The translations under genes and the position numbers were made by a program. From NCBI GenBank assembly GCA_037976565.1, contig CP137679.1, positions 26,083,547-26,147,546 of the forward strand: a stretch of 64,000 bases of DNA, read 5' to 3'. Positions 28,004 to 33,509 of this stretch are shown in pieces. Origin of the DNA: Mesocentrotus franciscanus. Taxonomy: Eukaryota; Echinodermata; Echinoidea; Camarodonta; Strongylocentrotidae. Every line of letters begins with the position of its first letter. The stretch's first letter is position 1. The notes under the pieces are model-generated. The model made no database searches. It was not told the DNA's origin and saw only the letters and a list, made by a program, of their open reading frames with translations.

Positions 28004-28161
28004 ACATAATTGTTAACCACTATTACACTACTTTTATTATTCCTGTTTCTACTGCCTGAGCTTAATCTTTTCGATTTTCTCTTTTTCAGAAACTACAAGA
28101 GCGCAAGGATCTTTTGGACGAGCTAGCTGTATTGGACCGGATCTACATGCAGAGTGACTGA
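1812..28161 (+). CDS. GABA-B receptor subunit 2-like, gene 1 (5' partial)
   Basis: A class C G-protein-coupled receptor of the plasma membrane. Joined exons: 1812-1949, 2843-3013, 6297-6398, 15130-15195, 16014-16225, 17193-17282, 17926-18078, 18738-18801, 19522-19599, 20514-20664, 21399-21540, 21957-22070, 23017-23142, 24053-24230, 26587-26756, 27141-27266, 28090-28161. All junctions are GT-AG and in phase except one missing base in the fifth exon. The product is about 717 visible residues: flytrap domain (1 to about 350), seven membrane helices (about 370 to 650) and a short tail with a heptad-like helix. Closest known pattern is GABBR2: a GWYHTGWW motif like GABBR2's GWYEPSWW, and NDSKYIALSVY at the start of helix 6. 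The flytrap Cys pair FC..FC is kept, but the first flytrap disulfide and the GABBR1 serine loop are absent. The signal-peptide exon is outside the window. Alternative: another GABA-B-like orphan. Family assignment is firm; the ligand is unknown. Confidence 0.85.
1989..2147. mobile_element. palindromic MITE ending in GGGCCCCGTCTTAC
   Basis: The 159-bp element starts GGGCCCCGTCTTACAAAGAG and ends with its inverse CTCTTTGTAAGACGGGCCCC. The interior carries several direct and inverted copies of CGATTGATATCAA-like units. It is non-coding and sits just downstream of exon A. The small reading frame that runs from exon A into it is chance. Confidence 0.75.
2664..2842 (+). repeat. CT-rich microsatellite ending at an acceptor
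   Basis: A degenerate (CT)n tract runs directly into the AG acceptor of exon B and so serves as its polypyrimidine tract. Serine/leucine-rich frames here are by-products of the repeat. The interval 2150-2663 holds only AT-rich intron. Confidence 0.8.
2843..3013 (+). CDS. gene 1 exon B (flytrap)
   Basis: 57 codons, phase 0 to 0, acceptor CTCTCAG and donor GTATGT. It encodes VGIAQFQSNEQ, then PYTIQIYPANSVFNPARIAL and RAAIIYQNVNLFRS. This matches the GABA-B segment reading 'PYFFRTVPSDNAVNPA' in subunit 2. The serine-rich strand that contacts GABA in GABBR1 is replaced by AQFQSNEQ. Confidence 0.9.
3204..3507. repeat. three-copy tandem repeat, about 100-bp unit
   Basis: Three diverged units start near 3204, 3302 and 3410. 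Each begins TGTAGAGATGAAAGAACTTA and continues through ATCATTGTGTAAACCGTGCA to TTGTTATAA(TTAAT). The unit is non-coding and confined to this intron. Confidence 0.8.
3531..6296 (+). other. gene 1 intron, no recognised element
   Basis: 2.8 kb of AT-rich intron between exons B and C. It holds a G homopolymer near 5989 and an AAT/AAG-type simple repeat at about 6110-6200. Short reading frames here show no family resemblance. Confidence 0.5.
6297..6398 (+). CDS. gene 1 exon C (flytrap)
   Basis: 34 codons, phase 0 to 0, acceptor TTTTTATAG and donor GTAATT. It encodes EMVELATMMQAEGLHTIAIE and then ANEDPRTNIQSLK, matching the GABA-B 'DDLEERVKEAGIEITF' region. Paralogous to 45991-46092 and 50473-50574. 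Unlike those copies it has a conventional pyrimidine tract. Confidence 0.9.
6590..8586 (+). mobile_element. degenerate non-LTR retrotransposon (LINE)
   Basis: Broken reverse-transcriptase frames appear in order: a leader around 6600-6800, LKIAKVIPVHKTG and SNYRPISVLPLFSKIFE (6990-7110), SQYGFRKGHSASTDLLDF (7167), GLFLDLSKACDTLDH (7261), a broken GVPQG block (7441, with an in-frame stop) and FADD-containing ILFADDISVF (7540). The C-terminal region ends near 8250. The 3' end is an A-rich (ATTGA)n tail, typical of jockey/CR1-like LINEs. There are multiple stops and frameshifts and no endonuclease, so it is 5'-truncated and dead. Confidence 0.85.
8590..11110 (+). other. gene 1 intron with a LINE 3' tail
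   Basis: The segment 9105-9238 ends in GTGAATTGAATTGAATAC and looks like the 3' end of another LINE of the 6590 family. The rest is AT-rich intron with no recognised element; 9540-9600 may be a worn reverse-transcriptase end, but this is weak. Confidence 0.4.
11115..11376. repeat. tandem duplication, about 127-bp unit
   Basis: Unit 1 (GGGCGGCGGCGGTCAGCTGA to TTTTATATCTTTA, ending 11251) is followed directly by unit 2 (GGGGCGGCGGTCAGCTGTAA to TTTTATATCTTTA, ending 11375). Both contain CGAGGCTTCGTTTCCG and TATACAACAGGCTGA. The copies differ at roughly a dozen positions. Non-coding. Confidence 0.85.
11377..12479 (+). other. gene 1 intron, no gene seen
   Basis: It contains a short (GA)n run (11851-11876) with poly-G after it and a short TA run near 12075. 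I see no coding or RNA feature. Confidence 0.4.
12480..13520. repeat. diverged satellite-like array
   Basis: A motif reading roughly 'atattctgacagaattataaa', followed by 'aaggccacaatggaccactat' and 'ttttcatctctac', recurs at about 12520, 12755, 12860, 12970, 13200, 13315 and 13390. An intervening 'actttcataattTagtccttgcc' block also repeats. Copies are old (many differences) and spacing is irregular at about 75-240 bases. I infer an eroded tandem repeat in the intron. Confidence 0.6.
13794..14622. repeat. trinucleotide field (CTA)n/(CCA)n
   Basis: More than 800 bases of CTA, CCA and mixed triplets, interrupted by short AAT islands and a block around 14155-14170 that recurs near 14330 and 14510 (CCAGGCCCAGTACCACCACT-like). 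Valine-, glycine- and serine-rich reading frames here are artefacts of the repeat. The internal higher-order block suggests unequal exchange. Confidence 0.95.
14632..14803 (-). repeat. tRNA-like SINE inside the trinucleotide field
   Basis: On the minus strand it carries a B-box-like CAGGTTCGAAACTGAGTC and the block GGTCGGTCCCCAGACGTAAA. A related block, GAGACCGACCTGACGTCATT, occurs at 40831-40930. The simple repeat continues on both sides, so the element appears inserted into it. Confidence 0.5.
14804..14966. repeat. trinucleotide field, right part
   Basis: The (CCA)n then (CTA)n run continues the 13794-14622 field after the SINE-like insertion. Confidence 0.95.
15130..15195 (+). CDS. gene 1 exon D (flytrap)
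   Basis: 22 codons, phase 0 to 0, acceptor TCGCCAG and donor GTAAGA. It encodes RHDARIIFLSVYQDTATKVF then CE. This corresponds to GABA-B 'RQDARIIVGLF...KVFCE' and supplies the first cysteine of the second flytrap disulfide. An (AAT)n microsatellite (15213-15244) follows. Confidence 0.9.
15278..15436. mobile_element. palindromic MITE, GGGCCCCTTTGC type
   Basis: The element starts GGGCCCCTTTGCATAAAACT and ends with the inverse (AGTTTTGTGCAACGGAGCCC). Internal inverted units ACCATTGATGGTAAC and GCCATCAATGG give nested hairpins. Small reading frames on both strands are consequences of the symmetry. Confidence 0.75.
15478..15575 (-). repeat. SINE 3' body fragment, inverted
   Basis: Read on the minus strand it gives GCCGGCACTAACGTCCTTTT then CCATTAATCCACATT and GATGTAAATTGGGTATCTGG. 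This is the same body as the SINE at 1193-1356. The tRNA-like head is missing. Confidence 0.6.
16014..16225 (+). CDS. gene 1 exon E (flytrap), frameshifted
   Basis: Acceptor GACAG, donor GTGAGT. The first frame encodes YRQGLYGPKYVWIIIGWYHT then GWW and EEFCTSDQMDDAVEG, giving the second cysteine of the flytrap disulfide. One base is then missing: the paralogue reads GGG TAC CTC, while here there is GG TAC CTC (16161-16165). The reading hits TGA at 16173-16175 unless the base is restored. The other frame continues with YLSMRGFEIQEDLSKINFNG up to the donor. Length is 212 against 213 in gene 2. This is either a sequence error in a G run or a real null allele. Confidence 0.85.
16226..17192 (+). 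other. gene 1 intron, no recognised element
   Basis: A short imperfect repeat is visible (ACCGTTCAAATTAAGTATAA at about 16528 and ACCGTTCGAAATAAGTCTAA at about 16610) and a C homopolymer near 16708. Otherwise nothing. Confidence 0.4.
17193..17282 (+). CDS. gene 1 exon F (flytrap)
   Basis: 30 codons, phase 0 to 0, acceptor ATGTTCAG and donor GTAAGA. It encodes YPGADRLEFFHHLQGELLFS then GACDSYGYDQ. The final SYGYDQ matches the GABA-B 'GYAYDGIW' strand. The cysteine in GACDSYGYD is extra relative to mammalian subunits and is shared with gene 2. Confidence 0.88.
17283..17925 (+). other. gene 1 intron, no recognised element
   Basis: I see no repeat family or coding exon. A 90-residue frame at 17435 is uncharacterised and lacks a splice context. 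Confidence 0.4.
17926..18078 (+). CDS. gene 1 exon G (flytrap)
   Basis: 51 codons, phase 0 to 0, acceptor ACATAG and donor GTAAGT. It encodes IMTIALALNSSDGV..., then MTLADFTYTNTEMADIFLNE and VKFVGLT. It corresponds to GABA-B 'ALALNKTSG...LEDFNYNNQT...FEGVSG'. Confidence 0.9.
18111..18375 (+). repeat. CT-rich microsatellite
   Basis: A (CT)n/(CTGT)n tract begins about 30 bases after the exon G donor. Leucine/serine-rich frames in it are spurious. Confidence 0.95.
18738..18801 (+). CDS. gene 1 exon H (flytrap end)
   Basis: 64 bases, phase 0 to 1, acceptor CTCAAG and donor GTAAAG. It encodes GPVAFDAGGSRESNAVIQQL then Q, matching GABA-B '[21 protein letters not shown]'. The donor GTAAAG is weaker than GTGAGT in gene 2. 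Confidence 0.88.
19038..19386 (+). repeat. CT-rich microsatellite
   Basis: A (CT)n/(CCCT)n tract of about 350 bases between exons H and I. All frames are low-complexity serine, leucine and proline. Confidence 0.95.
19522..19599 (+). CDS. gene 1 exon I (flytrap to linker)
   Basis: 78 bases, phase 1 to 1, acceptor TCTTTTAG and donor GTAGGT. It completes asparagine from exon H and reads NLKVEQIFVFDRETDTIRLK then REFQWGG, matching the last flytrap strand and linker (GABA-B 'KIGYYDSTKDDLSW...WIGG'). Confidence 0.88.
19600..20513 (+). other. gene 1 intron, no coding seen
   Basis: AT-rich. A stretch around 20200-20340 (CGTAGCGTGATCCAGACTTG, then GGGGGCACCGG) resembles the 'gtggcgtag...ccagg' family of small dispersed elements, but boundaries are unclear. 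Confidence 0.35.
20514..20664 (+). CDS. gene 1 exon J (membrane helix 1)
   Basis: 151 bases, phase 1 to 2, acceptor GTTTAG and donor GTAAGG. It encodes the linker GSIIPVDGPTEQLL and helix 1, VISALAGLGIVLAIIFLSVN, ending IIHRHKR. It matches GABBR2 '[29 protein letters not shown]' in position and length. Confidence 0.9.
20935..21180. repeat. interspersed element, 'gtggcgtag' family, copy 2
   Basis: It starts GGGGTGGCGTAGCCTGGGTC and contains ATTCAGGGGGTATGG, a pyrimidine block and CCCTTTTTGCCATTCAGAGA followed by GGGGACGTGCCCCCG. The block order is that of 411-690. Confidence 0.5.
21399..21540 (+). CDS. gene 1 exon K (membrane helix 2)
   Basis: 142 bases, phase 2 to 0, acceptor TTCTCAG and donor GTAACT. 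It encodes ALKISSPMLNNVIAIGGIFL then YSSTFLLSESLEV, ending NIECQ. SSPMLNN..GG matches GABBR2 'SSPYMNNLIILGG'. The C in IECQ is the helix-3 partner of the class C loop disulfide. Confidence 0.9.
21679..21815. mobile_element. MITE-like 'gcggatccaggg' element
   Basis: The left end ATTGGCGAATCCAGGGGGGC is mirrored by CTGGATCCGCGCCTGCCCTG at the right. The interior CACTGAGCGAATTTTCGGCC and GCGCGATTTTCAAAAATTGT recurs at 54331-54465. It is non-coding. Confidence 0.7.
21957..22070 (+). CDS. gene 1 exon L (membrane helix 3)
   Basis: 38 codons, phase 0 to 0, acceptor CGTCTAG and donor GTAAGC. It encodes SALVVASVGLSMSFGALFMK then TYRIHQIYTSAMKVRKVL. The pattern S.SFGA.F.K..R.H.I matches GABBR2 'TTAFGAMFAKTWRVHAIF'; the basic end forms intracellular loop 2. 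Confidence 0.92.
22655..22873. repeat. near-perfect fold-back (hairpin) repeat
   Basis: Arms of about 105 bases: CCATTATAAGGGCCCCCTCT...TTTTCAGAGTGTTTTCCCCATG on the left is mirrored by CATGGGGAAAACACTCTGAA...GGGGGCCCTCATAATGG on the right. There is almost no loop (centre near 22763, a TGATCATGATCATGA core). Arm identity is very high, so the insertion or conversion is recent. It is non-coding and lies between exons L and M. Confidence 0.9.
23017..23142 (+). CDS. gene 1 exon M (membrane helix 4)
   Basis: 42 codons, phase 0 to 0, acceptor ATTTAG and donor GTAAGC. It encodes KGLTDSRLLFAISCFVIIDL then AFFVFWMSYDPMTTENRTYK. The pattern LL..I..F.IIDLA...W...DP matches GABBR2 '[24 protein letters not shown]'. 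Confidence 0.92.
23143..24052 (+). other. gene 1 intron, no recognised element
   Basis: AT-rich intron. I see no repeat family, exon or RNA. Confidence 0.4.
24053..24230 (+). CDS. gene 1 exon N (membrane helix 5)
   Basis: 178 bases, phase 0 to 1, acceptor TTGACAG and donor GTGAGT. It encodes ELEISFVPSLNICTSAFMLP then VYKGGLLLFGVFLAWSTRKV and MELND. The cysteine in LNICTS is the extracellular-loop-2 partner of the class C disulfide. The YKG.LLLFG.FLAW.TR motif matches GABA-B subunits. Confidence 0.93.
24244..24820. mobile_element. long fold-back element with TTAAAG termini
   Basis: The left end TTAAAGCCCAAGTCCACTCC (24244) is mirrored at the right by GGAGTGGACTTGTACTTTAA (24798-24817). The central arms 24465-24549 and 24551-24636 are near-perfect inverse copies, and outer arm segments (CGGATGTGACGTATGCTCCT at 24401; mirrored near 24650-24670) pair with more mismatches. 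The paired reading frames on both strands come from this symmetry. TTAA at both ends is compatible with a piggyBac-type MITE, but that is inference. Confidence 0.8.
24821..26586 (+). other. gene 1 intron
   Basis: Mostly AT-rich and featureless. The block 26095-26335 is more GC-rich, with short open frames, and looks like a dispersed repeat, but I found no second copy in the window. Confidence 0.35.
26587..26756 (+). CDS. gene 1 exon O (membrane helices 6 and 7)
   Basis: 170 bases, phase 1 to 0, acceptor TTTTCAAG and donor GTAAGA. It encodes SKYIALSVYTVCLTCVITVP, then YIFYSSGDINYVF and AIVFATTVVLCLVFVPK. NDSKYI.LSVY matches GABBR2 NDSKYIGMSVY, and the helix-7 end FVPK is the conserved class C sequence. 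Confidence 0.93.
27141..27266 (+). CDS. gene 1 exon P (cytoplasmic tail)
   Basis: 42 codons, phase 0 to 0, acceptor TTTACAG and donor GTAATG. It encodes a polar Ser/Thr/Asp-rich linker (residues about 653-680) and then KDATLQRLQRALQQ, the start of a probable coiled coil. The position matches the GABBR2 'STSRLEGLQSENHRL' coiled coil. Confidence 0.82.
27771..28002. repeat. (CTA)n microsatellite
   Basis: More than 200 bases of almost pure CTA triplets lie about 90 bases upstream of the last exon. Leucine, threonine, serine and valine runs in four frames are artefacts. Confidence 0.97.
28090..28161 (+). CDS. gene 1 exon Q (C-terminus)
   Basis: Acceptor CTTTTTCAG. It encodes KLQERKDLLDELAVLDRIYM then QSD and stop TGA (28159-28161). 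With exon P it gives about five heptads with leucines spaced as in a coiled coil. The tail is far shorter than in mammalian GABA-B subunits. Confidence 0.85.
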   Translation, partial: KLQERKDLLDELAVLDRIYMQSD

Positions 28162-28176
28162 TTCGTGGAGTGTGTA

Positions 28177-28182
28177 AATAAA
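28177..28182 (+). promoter_or_regulatory. polyadenylation signal candidate, gene 1
   Basis: AATAAA begins 16 bases after the stop codon. A second AATAAA is at 28597-28602. Either could end the transcript; the first would give a very short 3' UTR. Confidence 0.4.
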
Positions 28183-29035
28183 ATGATTCAACATCTTATG
28201 AAAATCTTCACCTGGATGGAATTGTACACAAATCAATTTGTACATATAGAAAATATAAATTTCGGAAATATTTAGACACAAATGATTGTAGAGCTTCAGG
28301 GCTTTGATTAAAGATTTCGTGTTTGGGACCGTACAAGTAGGTAAACCAATTATACATTTGTTTGTCACAATAGAATTAACCTACCGTGATTGTTAACATT
28401 TTCTTCCAAACGTATTTCACCTTTTTGTTGTTATTCCACTGCTTGGTAAACTTTAGACAATAAATCTTTCGTACTTTCAGTGTAAATCTTGGATATCTTA
28501 AAAGTAGTGATGATATAAAACAAAGTAGAGAGTGATATAGAATGTCAGAAATGATGCAATACACAAGCATATTTAAACGAAGAGGTGTACAATAGAAATA
28601 AAAGATTTTTTTAAATTTCTGAATGAATTAGCTTTGCCTCAAGTCAGCACCAATTTGCGATTATCAGAACTTATATTCTTTTACAAGTTTTCTTAATGAG
28701 CTGCCAAGTTTACTGCAGTAACTAAATGGATTCCAACTTTTCAGAGATTTCTGCTCATTGATTTTCTGTAATTCGTACCATTTTCAGATTAAAAGATAAT
28801 CATAAGCAAACATGTCACTAAAGGCTCACACAGCACCTCTGTGGATTAGCAAGCACTCCATGAATATGTATTAAAAGATTATGTATATATATTCGCGTGA
28901 CTTCGTAGTTTGTATTTTTAAAAAAACCTCGTGGGAAATTACTCACTATTTATTGAGACATTCCAATTTATTGCTGCCCACTTGTGTTTTTACCCGAAGC
29001 GTTTAAGCCTCTTTCGGATTTTTCCCCTCATCGCT

Positions 29036-29600
29036 TCAGAATATGTGAATACGGTTTGTCTTCGATTTTTCACTGTGTTATGAACTCTACAAATAACGAT
29101 CATGCATCATGAAAACTGTCATATAAATTTTGATTTTACATAAATAATTTGTATTTGAATAAAGACGTACAGACGTTTTTTCCTCTCGCACTCATCATAG
29201 TACAGCGTAAGAATGCGGTTTGTCTACGACTCTTCACTATGTTGTAAATTATCGATACGCCATGAAAATTGTCAAATAAATCTTGATTGTACACAAATAT
29301 ATTGTATTCAAACACAGACTTATGATTTTTCTCTTGCACTCATCAGAGCAAATTCTTTTAAAATTTCGTGATAGGAAATAAGAGCTAAATCTTTTAATGC
29401 CACTTTCAAATAGATGATGCACTGCCACGGAGTTTATGAATTTACCGCTACTGTTTTTAATAAAACAATTATTAGTGAATTACGGCGCTACTAATTCTTT
29501 TTTTAAAGAATTGGTAGCGGTAAATTAAAAAAATATTACGAAAGGAAATAAGAGCTAAATTTGTGAATGTCACTTTCAAATAGACGGTGCATTGCTGTGG
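29036..29600. repeat. local diverged duplications
   Basis: Unit 1 (29036 to about 29195) and unit 2 (about 29200-29345) share TACGGTTTGTCTTCGATTTT / GCGGTTTGTCTACGACTCTT and a 'ctcgcactcatca' end. A second pair shares GGAAATAAGAGCTAAAT and 'gccactttcaaatagatga' at about 29375 and 29542. Non-coding, tandem. Confidence 0.7.
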
Positions 29601-30530
29601 GTTTTGGATGATTCTTCATTAAATGTAAAACTTATAAATTCTTTCTGTGTACACTTTAGCACTGATTATTGGAGTAATATGTGGCGTTTGAACAGGGTAT
29701 ATTTGTTCTTAAAATGTGAACAATAACGATTGAGATTATGTTATGCCGATTTCCTTCTTTCTACAGTTAAAATAAACTAGATAAAATGTCCTTCTATTCT
29801 ATTCCATTTCCATAATTTCATTTGTTTCGATAAATGGATGAATGCTTTTGTAGCAAAACTTGGTAGAATAGAAGGAGAGAGAACGTGACTTTAGAGGACG
29901 TGACGTTATAACTCGTAAGCTCTGTGCGATTGACACAATATAAGGAGAGAAATTGATTTTTTAAAAAAGTTGTGAAGATGACTATAAATACATTCCAATT
30001 GGGTTAAACCCATGAGAATGAGTTCAATTTATATACTGAACTGGATCACGAAAAAAGTAAAGGAAAATAGAAGGGGAAAAAAGCCCAAAAGAAAATAATC
30101 AACAAAGATATAAGTTAAGTGAACGGAAATACGCAGGCAACAAAACAAAGGCAGAGAAAGACTTACCTTTGAAAAATAAAAAGCGACGCGTAATGTTGAA
30201 AAATATCTAGGGCTAAATATAATATAATAGGAGGAAGCAAAACATATCCCGGATACATAATCAATTACGATGGAGAGAATTCATTACTAAAAGTGAAAGG
30301 AAGAGAGATGAGAAAAAGAAGAGAAAGAGAGAGTGTGCGAGAGAGAGGGGGAGAGAGAGGGAGAATATTCTAATCGAAATCTCTTTATAATTGTACGTTG
30401 CGTGACACGCACTCTTGCCAGTGGGGTAACTGCGAAGCAGACAAAAAGGGGTACACATCTCTACCCATTTTAGTCTGCAAATTAAACCAACAAAATCCCG
30501 CTAAGGACCTGTCTGCGCCCTAAAAATTGT

Positions 30531-30800
30531 GAGAGAGAGAGAGAGAGAGGGGAGGGAGAGAGAGAGAGAGAGAGAGGGAGAGAAGGAGGGGAAGGGGGAG
30601 GAACAAAATAATTTGTAAAGAATCTATAGAAGATTGAGAAAGTGGAAGAGAGATAATGTGTGTCTGTATTTGTGTGTGTGTGTGTGTGTATGAGTGGGTA
30701 TTGTGTGAGTGTATTTGAGAAAGAGAGAGAAAGAGAATGGGAGAGAAAAGGGGTGGGAGAGAAAGAGAGAGAGGGGGAGAGAGAAAGAGAGAGAGAGAGG

Positions 30801-30838
<38 letters not shown>
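30531..30838. repeat. (GA)n microsatellite with GT core
   Basis: GA-rich tracts flank a short (GT)n block (30660-30690). Non-coding. A shorter GA tract lies at 30300-30362. Confidence 0.95.
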
Positions 30839-32100
30839 CTGAATAATGATAACCATTAACCTTTGAGAATTATTCCAGTTTCCTTTACACTATTTCCTCT
30901 AACAGAACTCAGCTAAAGTGTTCTGACTTTTATATTTCTTTTTACTCTGCATTATCCCCATTTAGGCCTTGGCCCTTATATTTCGGTATGGCACTCGAAC
31001 TTGGTCAAAAGATCAAAAGATCAAAATATTTCTGAAATGTCTTATAATTCTATTCGTTTTGGTACCTTTTATCATTTTTATACGTCCTTGTATATACGTC
31101 ATTGGTTAAATAGATTTGATTTCATGACTTAGATGTCTGTTCTTTGCCATCTAACGATTTTCTTTTTCTTTTATTCCCATTGATAAGCGATATTTGAACT
31201 TGCCTCTTAAAAGCCTCTTCCAAAAAGTAAGCCTGGATTATCACCGAAAGCCCCAGATTTTGCTATTTTTTTAAAAGGTAAATTTAGGTGAAGGCCAGCT
31301 TCTTGTTGGGGGTTTGGTAGGGGTTTAATAGGCTAATAAACGTTACGGGTTCACCTGTAAAAGGTCATAAATCGATAACAAACAGAAGCAGAATGTTCAA
31401 TACAATATTGCCAATAAGTTTGAATATATTTTTTAAACCTCTTTTCATGAAATAATTGAGAAAACTTGGTTTATTCTGAATGGATAAAGATTATATCTTT
31501 TCAGAGCTTTATTGATCAATCTCTACGACTCTTTACATTGACCAGCTAAGTTCTGAGAACATAATATAAACTTCATCTATCAAGAATAATCCACCTTTTA
31601 ACAATAAAAAAAAGGTAGAAATATTAGTCCGAGTATAATTATGAGCAACAGTGAAGTGTATCCCTATGTTCACGCATTAATGTGACATTCAAACAACGAA
31701 ATATGACAACGCATATGCAATAGATAACCAACGTAGATATGACTGTCTTGTTGAATTGGAGTTGAATTGCATGTAAACAAGCAAGGTATGCCTCACCCTC
31801 CATAAAAAAAGAAAGAAATTGAAAAGAAAAAAAGGTTAGATGAATATTTAATGATGTAGTGAATAAATAGATTTAAAAATAGTAGAAAGGAAATAAAATA
31901 CTAAAACAAGATGGAAAAAATGAAACAGAACATTTTGAATATAAAAATGAATGAATAAATTAAATAGGTAGATAAATAAATAAATGAATAGATAGATTAA
32001 CAAGTAAATAAATAAAAAGGACAAAGAAAATGATAAATGTGTGTAGCAAATATTATATGTTATATATTGCTGATTTGTATGTTGCAGAAGGATAATAATA

Positions 32101-32128
32101 AATTCAATTCAATTCAATTCAATTCAAA
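32101..32128 (+). repeat. LINE-like 3' tail (TTCAA)n
   Basis: A pentanucleotide run follows AATAATAAATTC, as at the 3' ends of LINEs in this window. No coding remnant is readable upstream. Confidence 0.45.
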
Positions 32129-33162
32129 TGAATATTAAAGATCATAATGCAAGACTGTTTACTCTTCTTCTCAGTCCATTTAAATCTCGGGGATGTGGAA
32201 TAGTACCACTATCATATCAGAATATTAGACACATCTTCTGAGTGACAGTGGGTTACTCTTGAATCACAAACTGCGAGCCTTTTCATCTTGGTCATTTAAT
32301 TAGATGATAATCCGTGACAAATCGGAGACATATTCTTATCCTTGACATGTTAAAGCAGTAATTTGATTGACGATATTTCCGATGTGATGGCTGATAGCGC
32401 GCGCGTTTGAAAGCTGATCGTATATACTGCTCTCGTCTTTATTCTCGTGACAATTTGTCGTTCACCGCGAGATTATATAAAATGAAACCTGCCAAATAAA
32501 TCACATTTATTGTTTAGCACTGCCGAGTTTAAAACACAATCGAGACCCCTGGCAATTCCTAGTGAGCTCTCACCGTATTCATTAGTGATAGAATGATCGA
32601 GATCCTTCTAGAATCTGAAAGGAAAATGCCTGTTTTGTAAGAAGATCTGGAGCGCTAGAACTCTATCAATTCATATCAGTTTACATGGACGGATCAATAA
32701 TAATCCGTGGAAAATTGATAGCTTCTTCGAACGCTGTTCAGTTAACTCAGATTCGGTATGACGTTTAGAGGAAAGTCGTTCTCGAAAGGATAGCTTCTGA
32801 ATCTATACCGTTTCTTTGAACATAAAATAACACAAAAGATGATGAAAGGTGAATGAATTTATTAAGGAACGGTCTTTTTAGATCAAGTATAGAGCATCAC
32901 AATCTTCACGGCAAGAAGGTGCCCAGTGGCTAATTTTTTATAAATATTTCACTTTGGAATAAAGTTTAACAAATTTTGTTTTTATGTAGTGCTCAATGGT
33001 ATGCGGAAATAAGGATTGCCTGAACATTCATCCCCTAGCTACTATACGCACAGTCATGAGAGAGGAAATTGTAATATTATAGCCACTATCAGCGAATTTT
33101 GTTGGAACTTTTGCATCAGTCTTTTGTTGTAAATTAACATTTACTTTAATTGCTCTCTGATA

Positions 33163-33509
33163 ATGAAAATTATGCGTGCTTTAATACTCTTTGGGTTAAT
33201 ATTACTGTCCATCGTCACCCCGACGACGCTCGCATCGTTTTCCAAATGGCGCAACTGTACGATTACCAAGGATATCTGGCCCGACGCCGCTCGTTGGTCC
33301 GTCGACGAAACACGACCCGACCTCAATAGGTCTTCGACGACAACGACTACCAAAGTGAAAACCCTCTGTACATCGCAGGGTTTCTTCCGATCACGGACGA
33401 GTTTAATGACCAGCTCGTATGTACGGTGCTCATTGCTGTCGAACACGTCAATGAATACCAAGGATTGCTGGATGATTACGAACTTCGTATTGCTTGGGCA
33501 TGGACAGAG
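33163..33509 (+). CDS. gene 2 exon 1 (signal peptide, flytrap start)
   Basis: The ATG at 33163 opens MKIMRALILFGLILLSIVTP then TTLA, a clear signal peptide with cleavage likely after TTLA. The first frame runs to about DETRPDLN (33327). The flytrap homology continues in another frame from 33330: VFDDNDYQSENPLYIAGFLP, then CTVLIAVEHVNEYQGLLDDY and ELRIAWAWTE, donor GTAACA. No small intron explains the shift, since an in-frame TAG lies at 33327-33329 in the second frame. Thus one base is missing or two are extra. Sequencing error or a real null cannot be told apart here. Confidence 0.8.

Larger units (their letters stand above)
28183..33162 (+). other. intergenic region between the two receptor genes
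   Basis: 5 kb of AT-rich DNA carrying the local duplications and GA tract listed separately. It must contain the gene 1 3' UTR, and gene 2's promoter unless that gene has upstream non-coding exons. No TATA box or initiator can be called with confidence. An inverted pair, AATTTACCGCTAC at about 29438 and GTAGCGGTAAATT at about 29514, forms a loose hairpin. Confidence 0.4.

Noticed and set aside
27712..28059. Poly-Leu, poly-Thr, poly-Ser and poly-Val frames on both strands
   Set aside because: They arise from the (CTA)n microsatellite.
33141..33461. 106-residue minus-strand frame
   Set aside because: Shadow of gene 2 exon 1 on the opposite strand; no family resemblance.
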